From a virus, in IMG/VR virus record IMGVR_UViG_3300005511_000880, positions 1 through 37,905 of that record: a DNA stretch of 37,905 nt; one strand, written 5' to 3'. A program made the translations under genes and the position numbers. Position 1 is the stretch's first letter. The number at the start of each line of letters is the position of its first letter. Below, piece after piece: positions 29,824-37,905 of this stretch. The notes under the pieces are model-generated. The model was not told the origin of the DNA, ran no database searches, and was given only the letters and a program-made list of their open reading frames with translations.

Positions 29824-31584
29824 ATGCTTATTCCGCCTCCCGATGTCGATCAGCGCCGCATGGCGCGTGCGCTGTATTGGCAGGGATGGCGCGTCACGGA
29901 CATCGCGCAGGAGCTCGTGATTCCACGCACCACAGTAGAGGCGTGGAAGACCCGCGATCAGTGGGATGCGGCGCCGGTGATCGAACGCGTCGAGACCTGC
30001 ATCGAAGCACGCCTAGTGCAGCTGGTCTGCAAAGACAAAAAGACCGGCGGTGACTTCAAAGAGATCGATCTGCTCGGCCGCCAGATCGAGCGCATGGCGC
30101 GCGTACGCCGCTACCAGGAGCCCGGCGGCAACGAAGCCGATCTGAACCCGAACGTCGAAGCACGCAACGCCGGTCCGAAGCGCAAACCTAAGCGTAACGA
30201 ATTCACCGAAGACCAGGTTGATCACCTACGCAAAACGTTCCTGGGCTCCCTGTTCGAGTACCAGCACCTCTGGCATCGCGCGGCCGACGAACGCACGCGC
30301 ATGATCTTGAAGAGTCGCCAGATCGGCGCGACGTGGTACTTCGCGCGCGAGGCGCTCTATGACGCCATCACCACCGGGCGCAACCAGATCTTCCTGAGTG
30401 CCTCCAAGGCGCAGGCGCATATCTTCAAGCAGTACATCCGGCAGTTCGCGATCGAAACCTGCGAGGTGGATCTCAAGGGCGACCCCATCGTCCTGTGGAA
30501 TGGCGCGCACCTGTACTTCTTGGGCCAGAACGCCCGCACCGCGCAGGGCTATCACGGCAACTTCTACTACGACGAGTTCTTCTGGACCTGCAATTTCGAG
30601 GAGATCAACAAGGTCGCCTCGGGCATGGCCATGCACAAGCAGTGGCGCAAGACGTACTTCTCCACGCCCAGCGCCAAGAGCCACCCGGCTTATCCGTACT
30701 GGACCGGCGAGCGCTACAACCGCCGGCGTCCCAAAGATCAGCGCATTGAGATCGTCACCGCCCACGAGGCGCTGGTGGCGGGGCTGCGCTGCGGCGACAA
30801 GGTGTGGCGCCAGATCGTGACGATCGAGGATGCCGAGCGCGGCGGCTGCAGCCTATTCGACATAGACGAACTACGGACCGAGTACACGCCGGACGAGTTT
30901 GCCAATCTGCTGATGTGCCAGTTCATTGATGATGGCGACAGCCTGTTCACACTGCGAATGATGCAGGACTGCATGGTGGACAGCTGGGTCGATTGGTCCG
31001 ACCTGCAGCCTCTGACCGCGCGGCCCTTCGGACATCACCCGGTGTGGGTCGGCTACGACCCGTCGCTCGGCAACGGTGGCGACAGCGCTGGCCTGGTCGT
31101 GGTGGCTCCACCGCGCATGCCAGGCGGGAAGTTCCGGGTACTCGAACGCCATCGGCTGAAGGGACTGGATTTTGAGGCCCAGGCGGAGTTCATTCGCACC
31201 ATCACCAAGCGCTACCACGTGACCTATATCGGCATCGACTGCACCGGCATCGGCGCGGCCGTGCACCAGTTGGTGGTGCAGTTCTTCCCGCTGGCCCGGA
31301 AGTTCGTCTACTCGGTCGAGCTCAAGGCCCAAATGGTCATGAAGGCGCAGCACGTAATCGGTAAGGGCCGCCTCCAGTTTGACGCCGGCTGGACCGACTT
31401 CGCACAGTCGTTCATGGCGATCCGCAAGACCCTGACCGACAGCGGCCGGCACGTGAAATACACGGCCGGACGTTCCGAGGAAATCGGCCACGCCGATCTG
31501 GCGTGGGCCTGCATGCACACCCTGATTAATGAACCACTGGAAGGCGCCAACGGGCGCAATTCCGGTTTTGTGGAGATGTTCTGA
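29824..31584 (+). CDS. P: Terminase large subunit gpP
   Basis: 586-residue ATPase and nuclease that packages DNA into the procapsid (P2 gpP, 590). An N-terminal helix-turn-helix (YWQGWRVTDIAQELVIPRTTVEAWK, about 18-42) precedes the ATPase, with Walker A-like LKSRQIGATW (162-171) and Walker B FYYDEFFW (247-254). The C-terminal RNase H-like nuclease begins VGYDPSLGNGGDSAG, with D412 as a likely metal ligand, and continues with YIGIDCTGIG. It is divergent from O, as in P2, and two bases separate it from Q. Confidence 0.97.
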   Translation: MLIPPPDVDQRRMARALYWQGWRVTDIAQELVIPRTTVEAWKTRDQWDAAPVIERVETCIEARLVQLVCKDKKTGGDFKEIDLLGRQIERMARVRRYQEPGGNEADLNPNVEARNAGPKRKPKRNEFTEDQVDHLRKTFLGSLFEYQHLWHRAADERTRMILKSRQIGATWYFAREALYDAITTGRNQIFLSASKAQAHIFKQYIRQFAIETCEVDLKGDPIVLWNGAHLYFLGQNARTAQGYHGNFYYDEFFWTCNFEEINKVASGMAMHKQWRKTYFSTPSAKSHPAYPYWTGERYNRRRPKDQRIEIVTAHEALVAGLRCGDKVWRQIVTIEDAERGGCSLFDIDELRTEYTPDEFANLLMCQFIDDGDSLFTLRMMQDCMVDSWVDWSDLQPLTARPFGHHPVWVGYDPSLGNGGDSAGLVVVAPPRMPGGKFRVLERHRLKGLDFEAQAEFIRTITKRYHVTYIGIDCTGIGAAVHQLVVQFFPLARKFVYSVELKAQMVMKAQHVIGKGRLQFDAGWTDFAQSFMAIRKTLTDSGRHVKYTAGRSEEIGHADLAWACMHTLINEPLEGANGRNSGFVEMF

Positions 31585-31586
31585 AC

Positions 31587-32579
31587 ATGACCGAGATCAA
31601 CACCGCCCCACCGCGCATGGAAGCCTTCAGCTTTGGCGATCCCATGCCGGTGCTCGATGGCCGTGATGTGCTGGAGTACATCGAAGCCTGGCGCAACGGG
31701 CGGTGGTATGAAACGCCGGTTTCCATGAGCGGACTTGCGCGATCGTTTCGATCGACGCCGCATCACTCCAGCGCGATCTATGTGAAGCGCAACATTCTGG
31801 TGTCGTGCTTCAAGCCGCACAAGCTGCTCAGCCGCGAGGCGTTTTCGCGCTGGGCGCTGGACTTCATGGTGTTCGGCAATGGCTACCTGGAGCGGCGTAA
31901 GAGCCGCCTGCGCACCACCATGGAGCTGCAGCCTGCGCTGGCGAAGTACATGCGGCGTGGCGCCGATGACATGGACGTGTATTTCCAGGTAACCGGATGG
32001 AAGGCGGAACATGAGTTCGCCAAGGGGGCCATCTTCCACTTGATGGAGCCGGATATTCACCAGGAGGTCTATGGCGTGCCCGAGTACCTGTCAGCGCTAC
32101 AGAGCGCATGGCTGAATGAAGCAGGCACGCTGTTCCGGCGCAAGTACTATCTCAACGGGTCACACGCCGGGTATATCCTCTATGTCACCGATGCGCTGGC
32201 CGACGAAGAGCAAGTGAATGGTATCCGCGACGCGCTGAAGAACAGCAAGGGACCGGGCAACTTCCGCAACCTCTTCATCTATGCGCCGAACGGAAAGAAG
32301 GATGGCCTGCAGCTGATGCCGATCAGCGAGGTGGCGGCCAAGGATGAATTCTTCAGCATCAAGAACGTTACGCGTGACGATGTCCTGGCTGCACATCGCG
32401 TGCCACCGCAATTACTTGGCTTAGTGCCTACCGGCACCACCGGATTTGGCTCAGTGGTGCCCGCGGCGCAGGTATTCGCCATCAACGAACTACTGCCGCT
32501 GATGGCGCGTTTCCGCCAGATCAATGACTGGCTTGGCGACGAGGTCGTAGCGTTCAACGACTATGCAGTGCATCAGTAG
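31587..32579 (+). CDS. Q: Portal protein gpQ
   Basis: 330-residue portal subunit that forms the dodecameric DNA entry ring (P2 gpQ, about 344). It contains the conserved pieces AFSFGDPMPVLDGRDVLEYIEAWRNGRWYETPVS, SPHHSSAIYVKRNIL-like sequence, HLMEPDIHQEVYGVPEYLSALQSAWLNE and DVLAAHRVPPQLLGLVPT-GFG, ending in FNDYAV. The length is normal. It is the last recognisable phage gene on the right, and it converges with the candidate immunity gene, whose stop lies 36 bp away. Confidence 0.96.
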   Translation: MTEINTAPPRMEAFSFGDPMPVLDGRDVLEYIEAWRNGRWYETPVSMSGLARSFRSTPHHSSAIYVKRNILVSCFKPHKLLSREAFSRWALDFMVFGNGYLERRKSRLRTTMELQPALAKYMRRGADDMDVYFQVTGWKAEHEFAKGAIFHLMEPDIHQEVYGVPEYLSALQSAWLNEAGTLFRRKYYLNGSHAGYILYVTDALADEEQVNGIRDALKNSKGPGNFRNLFIYAPNGKKDGLQLMPISEVAAKDEFFSIKNVTRDDVLAAHRVPPQLLGLVPTGTTGFGSVVPAAQVFAINELLPLMARFRQINDWLGDEVVAFNDYAVHQ

Positions 32580-32615
32580 CGGATGAGCTATCTGTTGAGA
32601 AATCCTGTAGCGCTG

Positions 32616-33320
32616 CTATTTCGTCATCCACATCGGCAATGCGAAGTCGGGATCAATTGTCTTATGTGCGGCTTTCAGATAACTGCTTCGTATGCGAGAA
32701 ACGTCTTGAATAGGCATTGTTTTCACAATGCGAGACCATAACGATAGAAACCTATCGTCGATAACATCCAACAACCCTGACAGGTAATCAGCAAGCATCA
32801 TGGGTAGATCTGGCGTCAGTGACCGTGTGTACGCATCCCACGAATCAGTTGAGCTCAAGCAAATTTGTTCAAAGTCGATGTCGCTACGACCATCGTTGGT
32901 CCACAGATTTTGGATTGCCCTCTTTAGCTCAACATCAATTTCAAGTAGGTCATCAGCCCCGGGCGCGCGCGCAAGTTGATCTGTCATCAGAGCAAGCATC
33001 GAACTGGAGGTCGAGTCATACGAACTCGTTAACTCATCGCTAGCTACAGTTTTGATGCATTCAATCAAAGACTTGTCAGCACCAGAGGCTATACAACCAT
33101 CAATGAGATCGGATTTGGTCCTCGCCAAACGATCGGGTGAGAAGGATACATTCCAGTACACATCCGCTCCCGACATCATCTTTTTTACTACATTCCGACA
33201 GGCAAGCTGAATTGACGCACGCTGTCCATCTTCGGCTATTAGTCCAATCATCGACCAATAATTAAAGAACCAATCCGTGCTTAGCAGCATGACCAACTTG
33301 TCGGCATTCGCTTCGTTCAC
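32616..33320 (-). CDS. Candidate immunity protein for the RHS C-terminal toxin
   Basis: 234-residue protein starting at a GTG one base after the RHS stop codon, so the pair is translationally coupled. It has no signal peptide and no recognised domain. It is acidic and helical (LVMLLSTDWFFNYWSMIGLIAEDGQRASIQLACRNVVKKMM at the N terminus). Composition is much more AT-rich than the phage genes or the body of the RHS gene. A small unknown gene directly downstream of an RHS variable tip is, by rule of context in polymorphic toxin loci, usually the cognate immunity gene. That assignment rests on context only. Confidence 0.65.
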   Translation of the reverse strand: MNEANADKLVMLLSTDWFFNYWSMIGLIAEDGQRASIQLACRNVVKKMMSGADVYWNVSFSPDRLARTKSDLIDGCIASGADKSLIECIKTVASDELTSSYDSTSSSMLALMTDQLARAPGADDLLEIDVELKRAIQNLWTNDGRSDIDFEQICLSSTDSWDAYTRSLTPDLPMMLADYLSGLLDVIDDRFLSLWSRIVKTMPIQDVSRIRSSYLKAAHKTIDPDFALPMWMTK

Positions 33321-33321
33321 C

Positions 33322-36300
33322 TTAATGTCCTCTTGGCATGCTGGGTAAAGGCCTAGTGGCTAAGCCCCACGCGCCTGGCGGTATAGGGCAACCGTTCTCA
33401 ATTGCTTTTTTTATCAGGTTACGTAGCCTATTCTGCCATCCTTGCGCTTGCTGAATATGACCCATCCATGTCCCAACCTCGGGGGGATAGGCAGGATTCC
33501 TAACGCTATGTGCTGTGTCATATAGCCGCCAAGAGTCCGATAGTAGGTCGTTGATGCGGCCCTGCAGTACCGTCATAGCCTCGTAAATCGCTCTCTGGAT
33601 AGCTTTGCATTTGTCACTGTCGCCGGGGCAGTTGAGCTCCGCAGAAGGGTGAGGCTCATCTGTGCATGAGTCGGCGGTGGGGGACGGATATATCAACGCA
33701 CCTAATGCACCAAGTGCTCGGCAAAGACCTCCGCCTATCGGTAGTGGCCTGGGCGCTAAAGGCTCGTTCGCGGCGGGCCCAAAGTTCGGCACACCGCCAG
33801 TTCCAGGAGCCGGCAGAGTTGTTGGTGCTGGTGCCGCTGGCGCTGGAACTGTTACTGCATCAAGCCCAAGCGGATCTACGCTAGTAAGCGGGTTGCCCCT
33901 CGCGTAACCAAATGTGCTGACACCTGCAGCCAGACCAACGGGATCACTTTGAATGTAGCGCCCACATTCTGGGCAATAATTTCGGTACCCGTTCTGGACC
34001 AGCCCCGACTCCGCATCTACGTACTGCCCGGGGAAACGCAAATTGAAAACGTAGCCGTTCGAAGAGATGGGCTGCTGCTCGCTGAACGGATTACCGGAGT
34101 TACTCAATTGCCAAATCGGAGCGCCTGTGGCGTCGGTAATCACGCGTGGTGTATTCAGGCCATCGGCGTGTACATAGCCCACGGTATTGCCGGCGCCGGA
34201 GTTGTCGATCACCGCCACCGGCAACGCTTCTAGCCAGACATAGCTACGACTGGTCGCTCCGTATTCACCGAGCAGCTGACTGTCTTCGTCGTAGGCAAAT
34301 CGCTGAGTGCTTGTCGCCGATTTCGAAACACGCTGCCCCATTGCATTGTAGGCGTAGCTACCGACGGTCTGGCCGTTGTGCCGCACTACTGTCATGCGAT
34401 TGCGGTCGTCGTAGCCGTAGCCAAACGTGTCGCTGCCAGTCGCATTACCCGTGGTGTTGCCATTGGCGTCATACGCTCGAGCGCTGTTGCCTATGCTTGT
34501 CAGCCAATGGGTGCCTGTTTGGTAACCGTAGGTGCCCGTGGCCAGCGCATTGCTCGCCTTGCTGAGGCGGTCGCCGGTTTTGTTATAGGTATAAGCTTCG
34601 ATCGCGCTCCCCTGGGCATCCTTGAGGCCGGTCAACCTATACAACGGATCGTAGCTGTAGGTCTCAATGGCCGGATTGGCACCCGATGCATTGCCCAAGG
34701 CCGTGATGTTGCCCATCGCATCGCGTGCGAAGTGCAGGTTCAGCGCCGGGCTGACGATGTCCGTCACCGCGTAGTTCGCATCGTAGGTGCGGGTGAGCGC
34801 TTGGCCATTGCCCAACGTGTAGCTGGCGATGGGACCGAACGGCAGGTAGCTGACATTGGTGACCACGTTGCCGGCGCTGCTGCCCGGTGATTGCGCAGTG
34901 ACGCCATTGATGCGGCCAGCGCTGTCGCGGCTGTATTGGATGATGGTTCCATCTGGCGTGCGGGTGCTCGCCAGGCGGTTGGCCAGTGTGTAGCCATAGC
35001 TGGCCATATCGACGGCCGTGCCCTGGGTCTGGCGCTTCTGCACCACGTTGCCGCGAGCGTCGTAGCAATAGACCGTGGTGACGGCCGTTTCCACCACGCT
35101 GGTCAGGCGGCCCACCGGGTAGGAACCCACGCAACCGGTGACGCTGTCAGCCTCGTCGTAGCGGTAGCTGATGTTAGCGTTGCTGTTCGGATAAGTGGTG
35201 GCGGTAATCCGATCCAGCGCATCGAAAATGCTGTGGCTAACCACGCCTCGCGCATCCGTAGCCTGGACGCGGTTGCCAGCCGCGTCGTAGGTATAGCTAG
35301 AAGTACCGGTGTCAGGGCTATGCACGGCCTTGGTGTTACCCAGGCCGTCATAGTCGTAGGTGGTGTTAAGGCCATCCGGATCGCTGACACCCTGGAGGTT
35401 GTCCCTTGGATCGTAGGCGAACACGCTCTGGGTGTTCTGCGTCGCCGGGTCCACGCCGTTGTAGTTGTCGATGGTGCTGACCAGGCGATTGAGCGCGTCA
35501 TAGCCTTGTTTGCGCTGGACGCCCAACGCATCGGCGCTGCGCACCAGGTTGCCGATGCCGTCGTAGCTGTCGCTGAAGCTGGCGTCGAAGATCGTGCGGT
35601 TGAAGCCATCCTTGATTCCGACCAGCTGACCCAGAGTATTGTAGCTGCGGGCCACGGAGCGGCGCAGCGTGCCGGTGGCGTCGAAAGTCTCTTCCTTGGT
35701 CTTATTGTCGGCCGCATCCAAGGTGTAATGGATACGGTTGCCAAGGGCATCGGTGATGTCTGTGAGGCGATGGGCGGCATCGTAGGTATAGCTGACCTTG
35801 ATGTTGTCCGGATCAGTAACCCCAATCACATTTCCCGCGCCATCATAATCAAACGTGGTGACTGCATTGCCGATCGCGCGGGTCTTCAGCCATCCACGAG
35901 GCGTATAGGTAAAGGTCGTCGCTACGCCGTTGGCATCGACCATTCCGGTGACGCGACCTGCCCCGTCATAGGACGTATAGGTCGTCACGTAGCCCAGTGC
36001 ATCAACCGTTTGATAGACATCGCCCGCTTTTGCCGAGGCACTGCTCGTGGTGTAGTACCGGATGCTGCTGACCTGACTTAGATCCGTCCGCGGCCCAGTT
36101 TCGCTTAAGCGCAACCCCACGAATGGGCAACCCGTGCCGATCGTGTCGCAGTAACTGTATTGGCGTTGCCGCACACCGTCGGGCGCTGTAGCGGTGCTGC
36201 CACACACGTAGCTGAGTGCCGCGGACTTGGATGCGTCGATCTCGCAGGCTGCCGTGACTTGGCCCCTGCCGTTATACGACCACGTGAACTTCTCTATCAG

Positions 36301-37905
36301 GTTGTTGTTGTAGTCATAGATGCGACGCTCCGTCGGAAGATGAAAAACGTTATTCCAATCGGTTTGGATGGTGCGGGGATTCTGACTTCCATAGTTGTCG
36401 ACGCTGCCGGTGAGCAATCCCTCGCTGTTGTGCTGATAGCTCGCGATGTTGCCGTTGAAATCGGTGGCTTTGCTGACCAACCCCGTGATGTCGTATTCGC
36501 GAGCACTTACAGTGCCGCAGGTCTTGCACGTTCCATTCAGGCCCACCGCTTTCGGCACGCCCTGGATGACCGTGAAGGTGTGATTTCGCGTCGCCCCGAG
36601 CGGATCTGTAACAGTGGCCGATCCATCGCTGTTGTAGGTGATAGCGAAGGCATCGACGCCTCCAGCCAACTCGTTTGCTATCGCTTTGCCATTCGCGTCA
36701 TAGCTGTAGCTGACGTACCGGACCTGATTCTCATCGATGATGCCGGTCAGCAAGCCCGGCGCCAGGGATCCGCCTACGCGCGACGGCTCGTTATAGAGAT
36801 AGGTTCGCTGCTTTCCATCCGGATAGCTTGTCGTCGACAGGTTTCCAGCCGCGTCGTAGGCGTAACCAATAGTTTGGCCATCTGGACTGGTCACCGTTGT
36901 CAAGCGACCAGCTGCGTCGTAAGTCAGATTGATGGAACGCAGGAACGGATCCGTCACGGAGATCAGGTAGCCCGCGCCTGGAGCGATATTGGCCGGCGTA
37001 GAGGCATCGCTGTAACCGAGGGAGATTAGGAAGCCTTCGGGATCCTGGATGGCGACTAGCCGGCCAGTAAGGTCGAATTGCTCCGTGCTGCGAGTGTCGA
37101 CTCGCTTGAGCAACCAACCGGTGCGGTTCCCCGAGCCGTCTTTCTGCTCGACCAATTCGTCGAAGACATCCGGCTCACCCGCCCAGACACCGGAGATCAA
37201 TTGGTAGATGACGACGCGGCCATCTTCTCGTGTGACCTTAACCGTATCTGGATTAGGAGCCGTACCAGCGATGAAGTTGACGGTGCGCTGATAGGTATGT
37301 CGCCAACGCAATCCTAACTGTCCCGCGCCACCGCTAGGCGCACTGTTGTAGTAGCGAGTAAAAACCAACCATCGTCCGGCCGCGATTTCCTCCTCACGTC
37401 GAAAGACATTGCCGGTACCTGCGTTGATCGGATCGCCTACGCAGTTCGGGCACGGCGGCTCGCCGTTGCTCTTGCCCGGATCCGGCGTGACGGGCGTCGG
37501 ACAAAGCCATTGATTGCCGACGCCAGTGTCATAGCTGCCGAGGCCATTCACATTGTTGTGCAGGCCGTATACCCACGACCCGATAAGTGCTGTCTGGGAG
37601 GAATTGTTCCATCCGACGCAGCACGTGTGGCATGAGGCAGTGACGACCAGATCGGGATACTGCGACATGGCGCTTGGCACCATTACATTCACGCAGTGAT
37701 CTTCGGCTTGGCTGTACGTCGGCCAGCCAGAACCATTAGGGGGACACCAATGACTATCGGCGAGCGCCGCCGTGGTGTGCATGGCTCCTGCGAGGAACAA
37801 TCCTAAGCACAGGCCTAGGCGCATGAAGCTAGTAGAGGACGTCGCTCCGGGAAGGCGCGGTAGGCACCGGGCGATCCATCCCTGAATAGCCTTCAAGCGT
37901 TTCAT
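33322..37905 (-). CDS. Secreted RHS-repeat protein with variable C-terminal toxin-like tip
   Basis: 1527-residue RHS/YD-repeat protein whose ATG lies at the window edge, so an upstream start cannot be excluded. The N terminus is a long Sec signal peptide (hydrophobic LGLCLGLFLAGA, predicted cut after TAALA-49). A CPNCVGDPINAGTGN segment (152-166) begins the DUF6531-like region. Many YDxxGR and YxYDxxGN repeats follow, building a large beta shell. The RHS-associated core ends GRYIQSDPVGLAAGVSTFGYARGNPLTSVDPLGL. The last 179 residues (from about 1349) form a proline-rich linker and a cysteine-containing helical domain. No PAAR domain is visible, so delivery is probably not through a type VI spike. 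Toxicity is inferred from architecture and the neighbouring immunity-like gene. Confidence 0.88.
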   Translation of the reverse strand: MKRLKAIQGWIARCLPRLPGATSSTSFMRLGLCLGLFLAGAMHTTAALADSHWCPPNGSGWPTYSQAEDHCVNVMVPSAMSQYPDLVVTASCHTCCVGWNNSSQTALIGSWVYGLHNNVNGLGSYDTGVGNQWLCPTPVTPDPGKSNGEPPCPNCVGDPINAGTGNVFRREEEIAAGRWLVFTRYYNSAPSGGAGQLGLRWRHTYQRTVNFIAGTAPNPDTVKVTREDGRVVIYQLISGVWAGEPDVFDELVEQKDGSGNRTGWLLKRVDTRSTEQFDLTGRLVAIQDPEGFLISLGYSDASTPANIAPGAGYLISVTDPFLRSINLTYDAAGRLTTVTSPDGQTIGYAYDAAGNLSTTSYPDGKQRTYLYNEPSRVGGSLAPGLLTGIIDENQVRYVSYSYDANGKAIANELAGGVDAFAITYNSDGSATVTDPLGATRNHTFTVIQGVPKAVGLNGTCKTCGTVSAREYDITGLVSKATDFNGNIASYQHNSEGLLTGSVDNYGSQNPRTIQTDWNNVFHLPTERRIYDYNNNLIEKFTWSYNGRGQVTAACEIDASKSAALSYVCGSTATAPDGVRQRQYSYCDTIGTGCPFVGLRLSETGPRTDLSQVSSIRYYTTSSASAKAGDVYQTVDALGYVTTYTSYDGAGRVTGMVDANGVATTFTYTPRGWLKTRAIGNAVTTFDYDGAGNVIGVTDPDNIKVSYTYDAAHRLTDITDALGNRIHYTLDAADNKTKEETFDATGTLRRSVARSYNTLGQLVGIKDGFNRTIFDASFSDSYDGIGNLVRSADALGVQRKQGYDALNRLVSTIDNYNGVDPATQNTQSVFAYDPRDNLQGVSDPDGLNTTYDYDGLGNTKAVHSPDTGTSSYTYDAAGNRVQATDARGVVSHSIFDALDRITATTYPNSNANISYRYDEADSVTGCVGSYPVGRLTSVVETAVTTVYCYDARGNVVQKRQTQGTAVDMASYGYTLANRLASTRTPDGTIIQYSRDSAGRINGVTAQSPGSSAGNVVTNVSYLPFGPIASYTLGNGQALTRTYDANYAVTDIVSPALNLHFARDAMGNITALGNASGANPAIETYSYDPLYRLTGLKDAQGSAIEAYTYNKTGDRLSKASNALATGTYGYQTGTHWLTSIGNSARAYDANGNTTGNATGSDTFGYGYDDRNRMTVVRHNGQTVGSYAYNAMGQRVSKSATSTQRFAYDEDSQLLGEYGATSRSYVWLEALPVAVIDNSGAGNTVGYVHADGLNTPRVITDATGAPIWQLSNSGNPFSEQQPISSNGYVFNLRFPGQYVDAESGLVQNGYRNYCPECGRYIQSDPVGLAAGVSTFGYARGNPLTSVDPLGLDAVTVPAPAAPAPTTLPAPGTGGVPNFGPAANEPLAPRPLPIGGGLCRALGALGALIYPSPTADSCTDEPHPSAELNCPGDSDKCKAIQRAIYEAMTVLQGRINDLLSDSWRLYDTAHSVRNPAYPPEVGTWMGHIQQAQGWQNRLRNLIKKAIENGCPIPPGAWGLATRPLPSMPRGH

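Larger units (their letters stand above)
233..32579. mobile_element. P2-like prophage (right boundary uncertain)
   Basis: This span contains an integrase, a repressor, a replication gene, an Ogr-like activator and recognisable counterparts of P2 genes D, U, T, E/E', FII, FI, W, V, G, H, I, J, S, R, lysC, lysB, X, L, M, N, O, P and Q. All are open and close to their usual lengths. The left end is set by the tRNA. The right end is placed at the portal stop only because portal is the last recognisable phage gene. The phage could extend through the RHS locus and beyond 37905, since no attR copy of the tRNA end was seen. The lysis, head and tail modules look complete, so the element may be inducible. 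Confidence 0.85.

Noticed and set aside
32595-32615. AATCCTG near 32601 as a trace of the tRNA 3' end (attR)
   Set aside because: Only seven bases match, and the flanking acceptor-stem sequence GGGCCCACCA is absent, so the match is no better than chance.
34891-36081. Plus-strand open frame of 396 codons
   Set aside because: It is antisense to the RHS repeats, and the repetitive YD-repeat coding sequence leaves the reverse strand open. It has no ribosome site or recognisable domain.

Overview
The window holds a nearly complete P2-like (Peduovirus-type) temperate prophage integrated beside a tRNA gene, followed on the right by a large secreted RHS-repeat protein gene with a candidate immunity gene. 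The GC-rich composition, the integration beside tRNA-Ile2(CAT) and the style of the RHS protein suggest a gammaproteobacterium, probably of the Xanthomonadales (Rhodanobacter/Dyella/Lysobacter-like). This host assignment is an inference, because no host housekeeping gene is present.

Layout. 157-232: tRNA-Ile2(CAT), whose 3' end is the likely attachment site. 449-1705: P4-type tyrosine integrase. 1743-6199 (minus strand): early/replication block, made of a ribbon-helix-helix-like regulator, an Ogr/Delta zinc-finger late activator, two small unknown proteins, an AlpA-type regulator, a primase-helicase and a small unknown protein. 6303-6701 (plus): CI-type repressor facing the early block across an operator-like palindrome. 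6749-10050 (plus): cargo directly behind the repressor, comprising a GNAT-PIN-GNAT-like-PUA-like fusion, an overlapping ASCH protein and an AbiU2-type HEPN protein. 10093-20995 (minus): tail genes D, U, T, E/E', FII, FI, W, V, G, H, I, J. 21181-23410: second cargo region with two further HEPN-like proteins and a membrane-anchored unknown. 23452-29676 (minus): S, R, lysis cassette (spanins, endolysin, two holins), X, L, M, N, O. 29824-32579 (plus): terminase P and portal Q. 32616-37905 (minus): candidate immunity gene and RHS toxin-like protein.

How it works together. Head, tail and lysis genes match P2 module by module, and no expected late gene is visibly broken. Three copies of a GTGTA-N12-T(A/C)CA(C/T) element sit upstream of O, J and V and are probable targets of the Ogr-like activator at 5668-5955. 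The E/E' pair keeps the T TTT TTG slippery heptamer. The replication gene is a primase-helicase, not a P2 gpA-type nickase, and ogr lies in the early operon, so the phage is mosaic. No duplicate of the tRNA 3' end was found to the right of Q. The right prophage boundary, and whether the RHS locus is phage cargo, cannot be decided from this window.

The part most likely to be new is the 6749-10050 cargo. It is a two-gene GNAT/PIN/PUA-like plus ASCH unit with an adjacent HEPN_AbiU2-like gene, placed to be expressed in the lysogen, and it looks like an RNA-directed anti-phage or toxin-antitoxin system.
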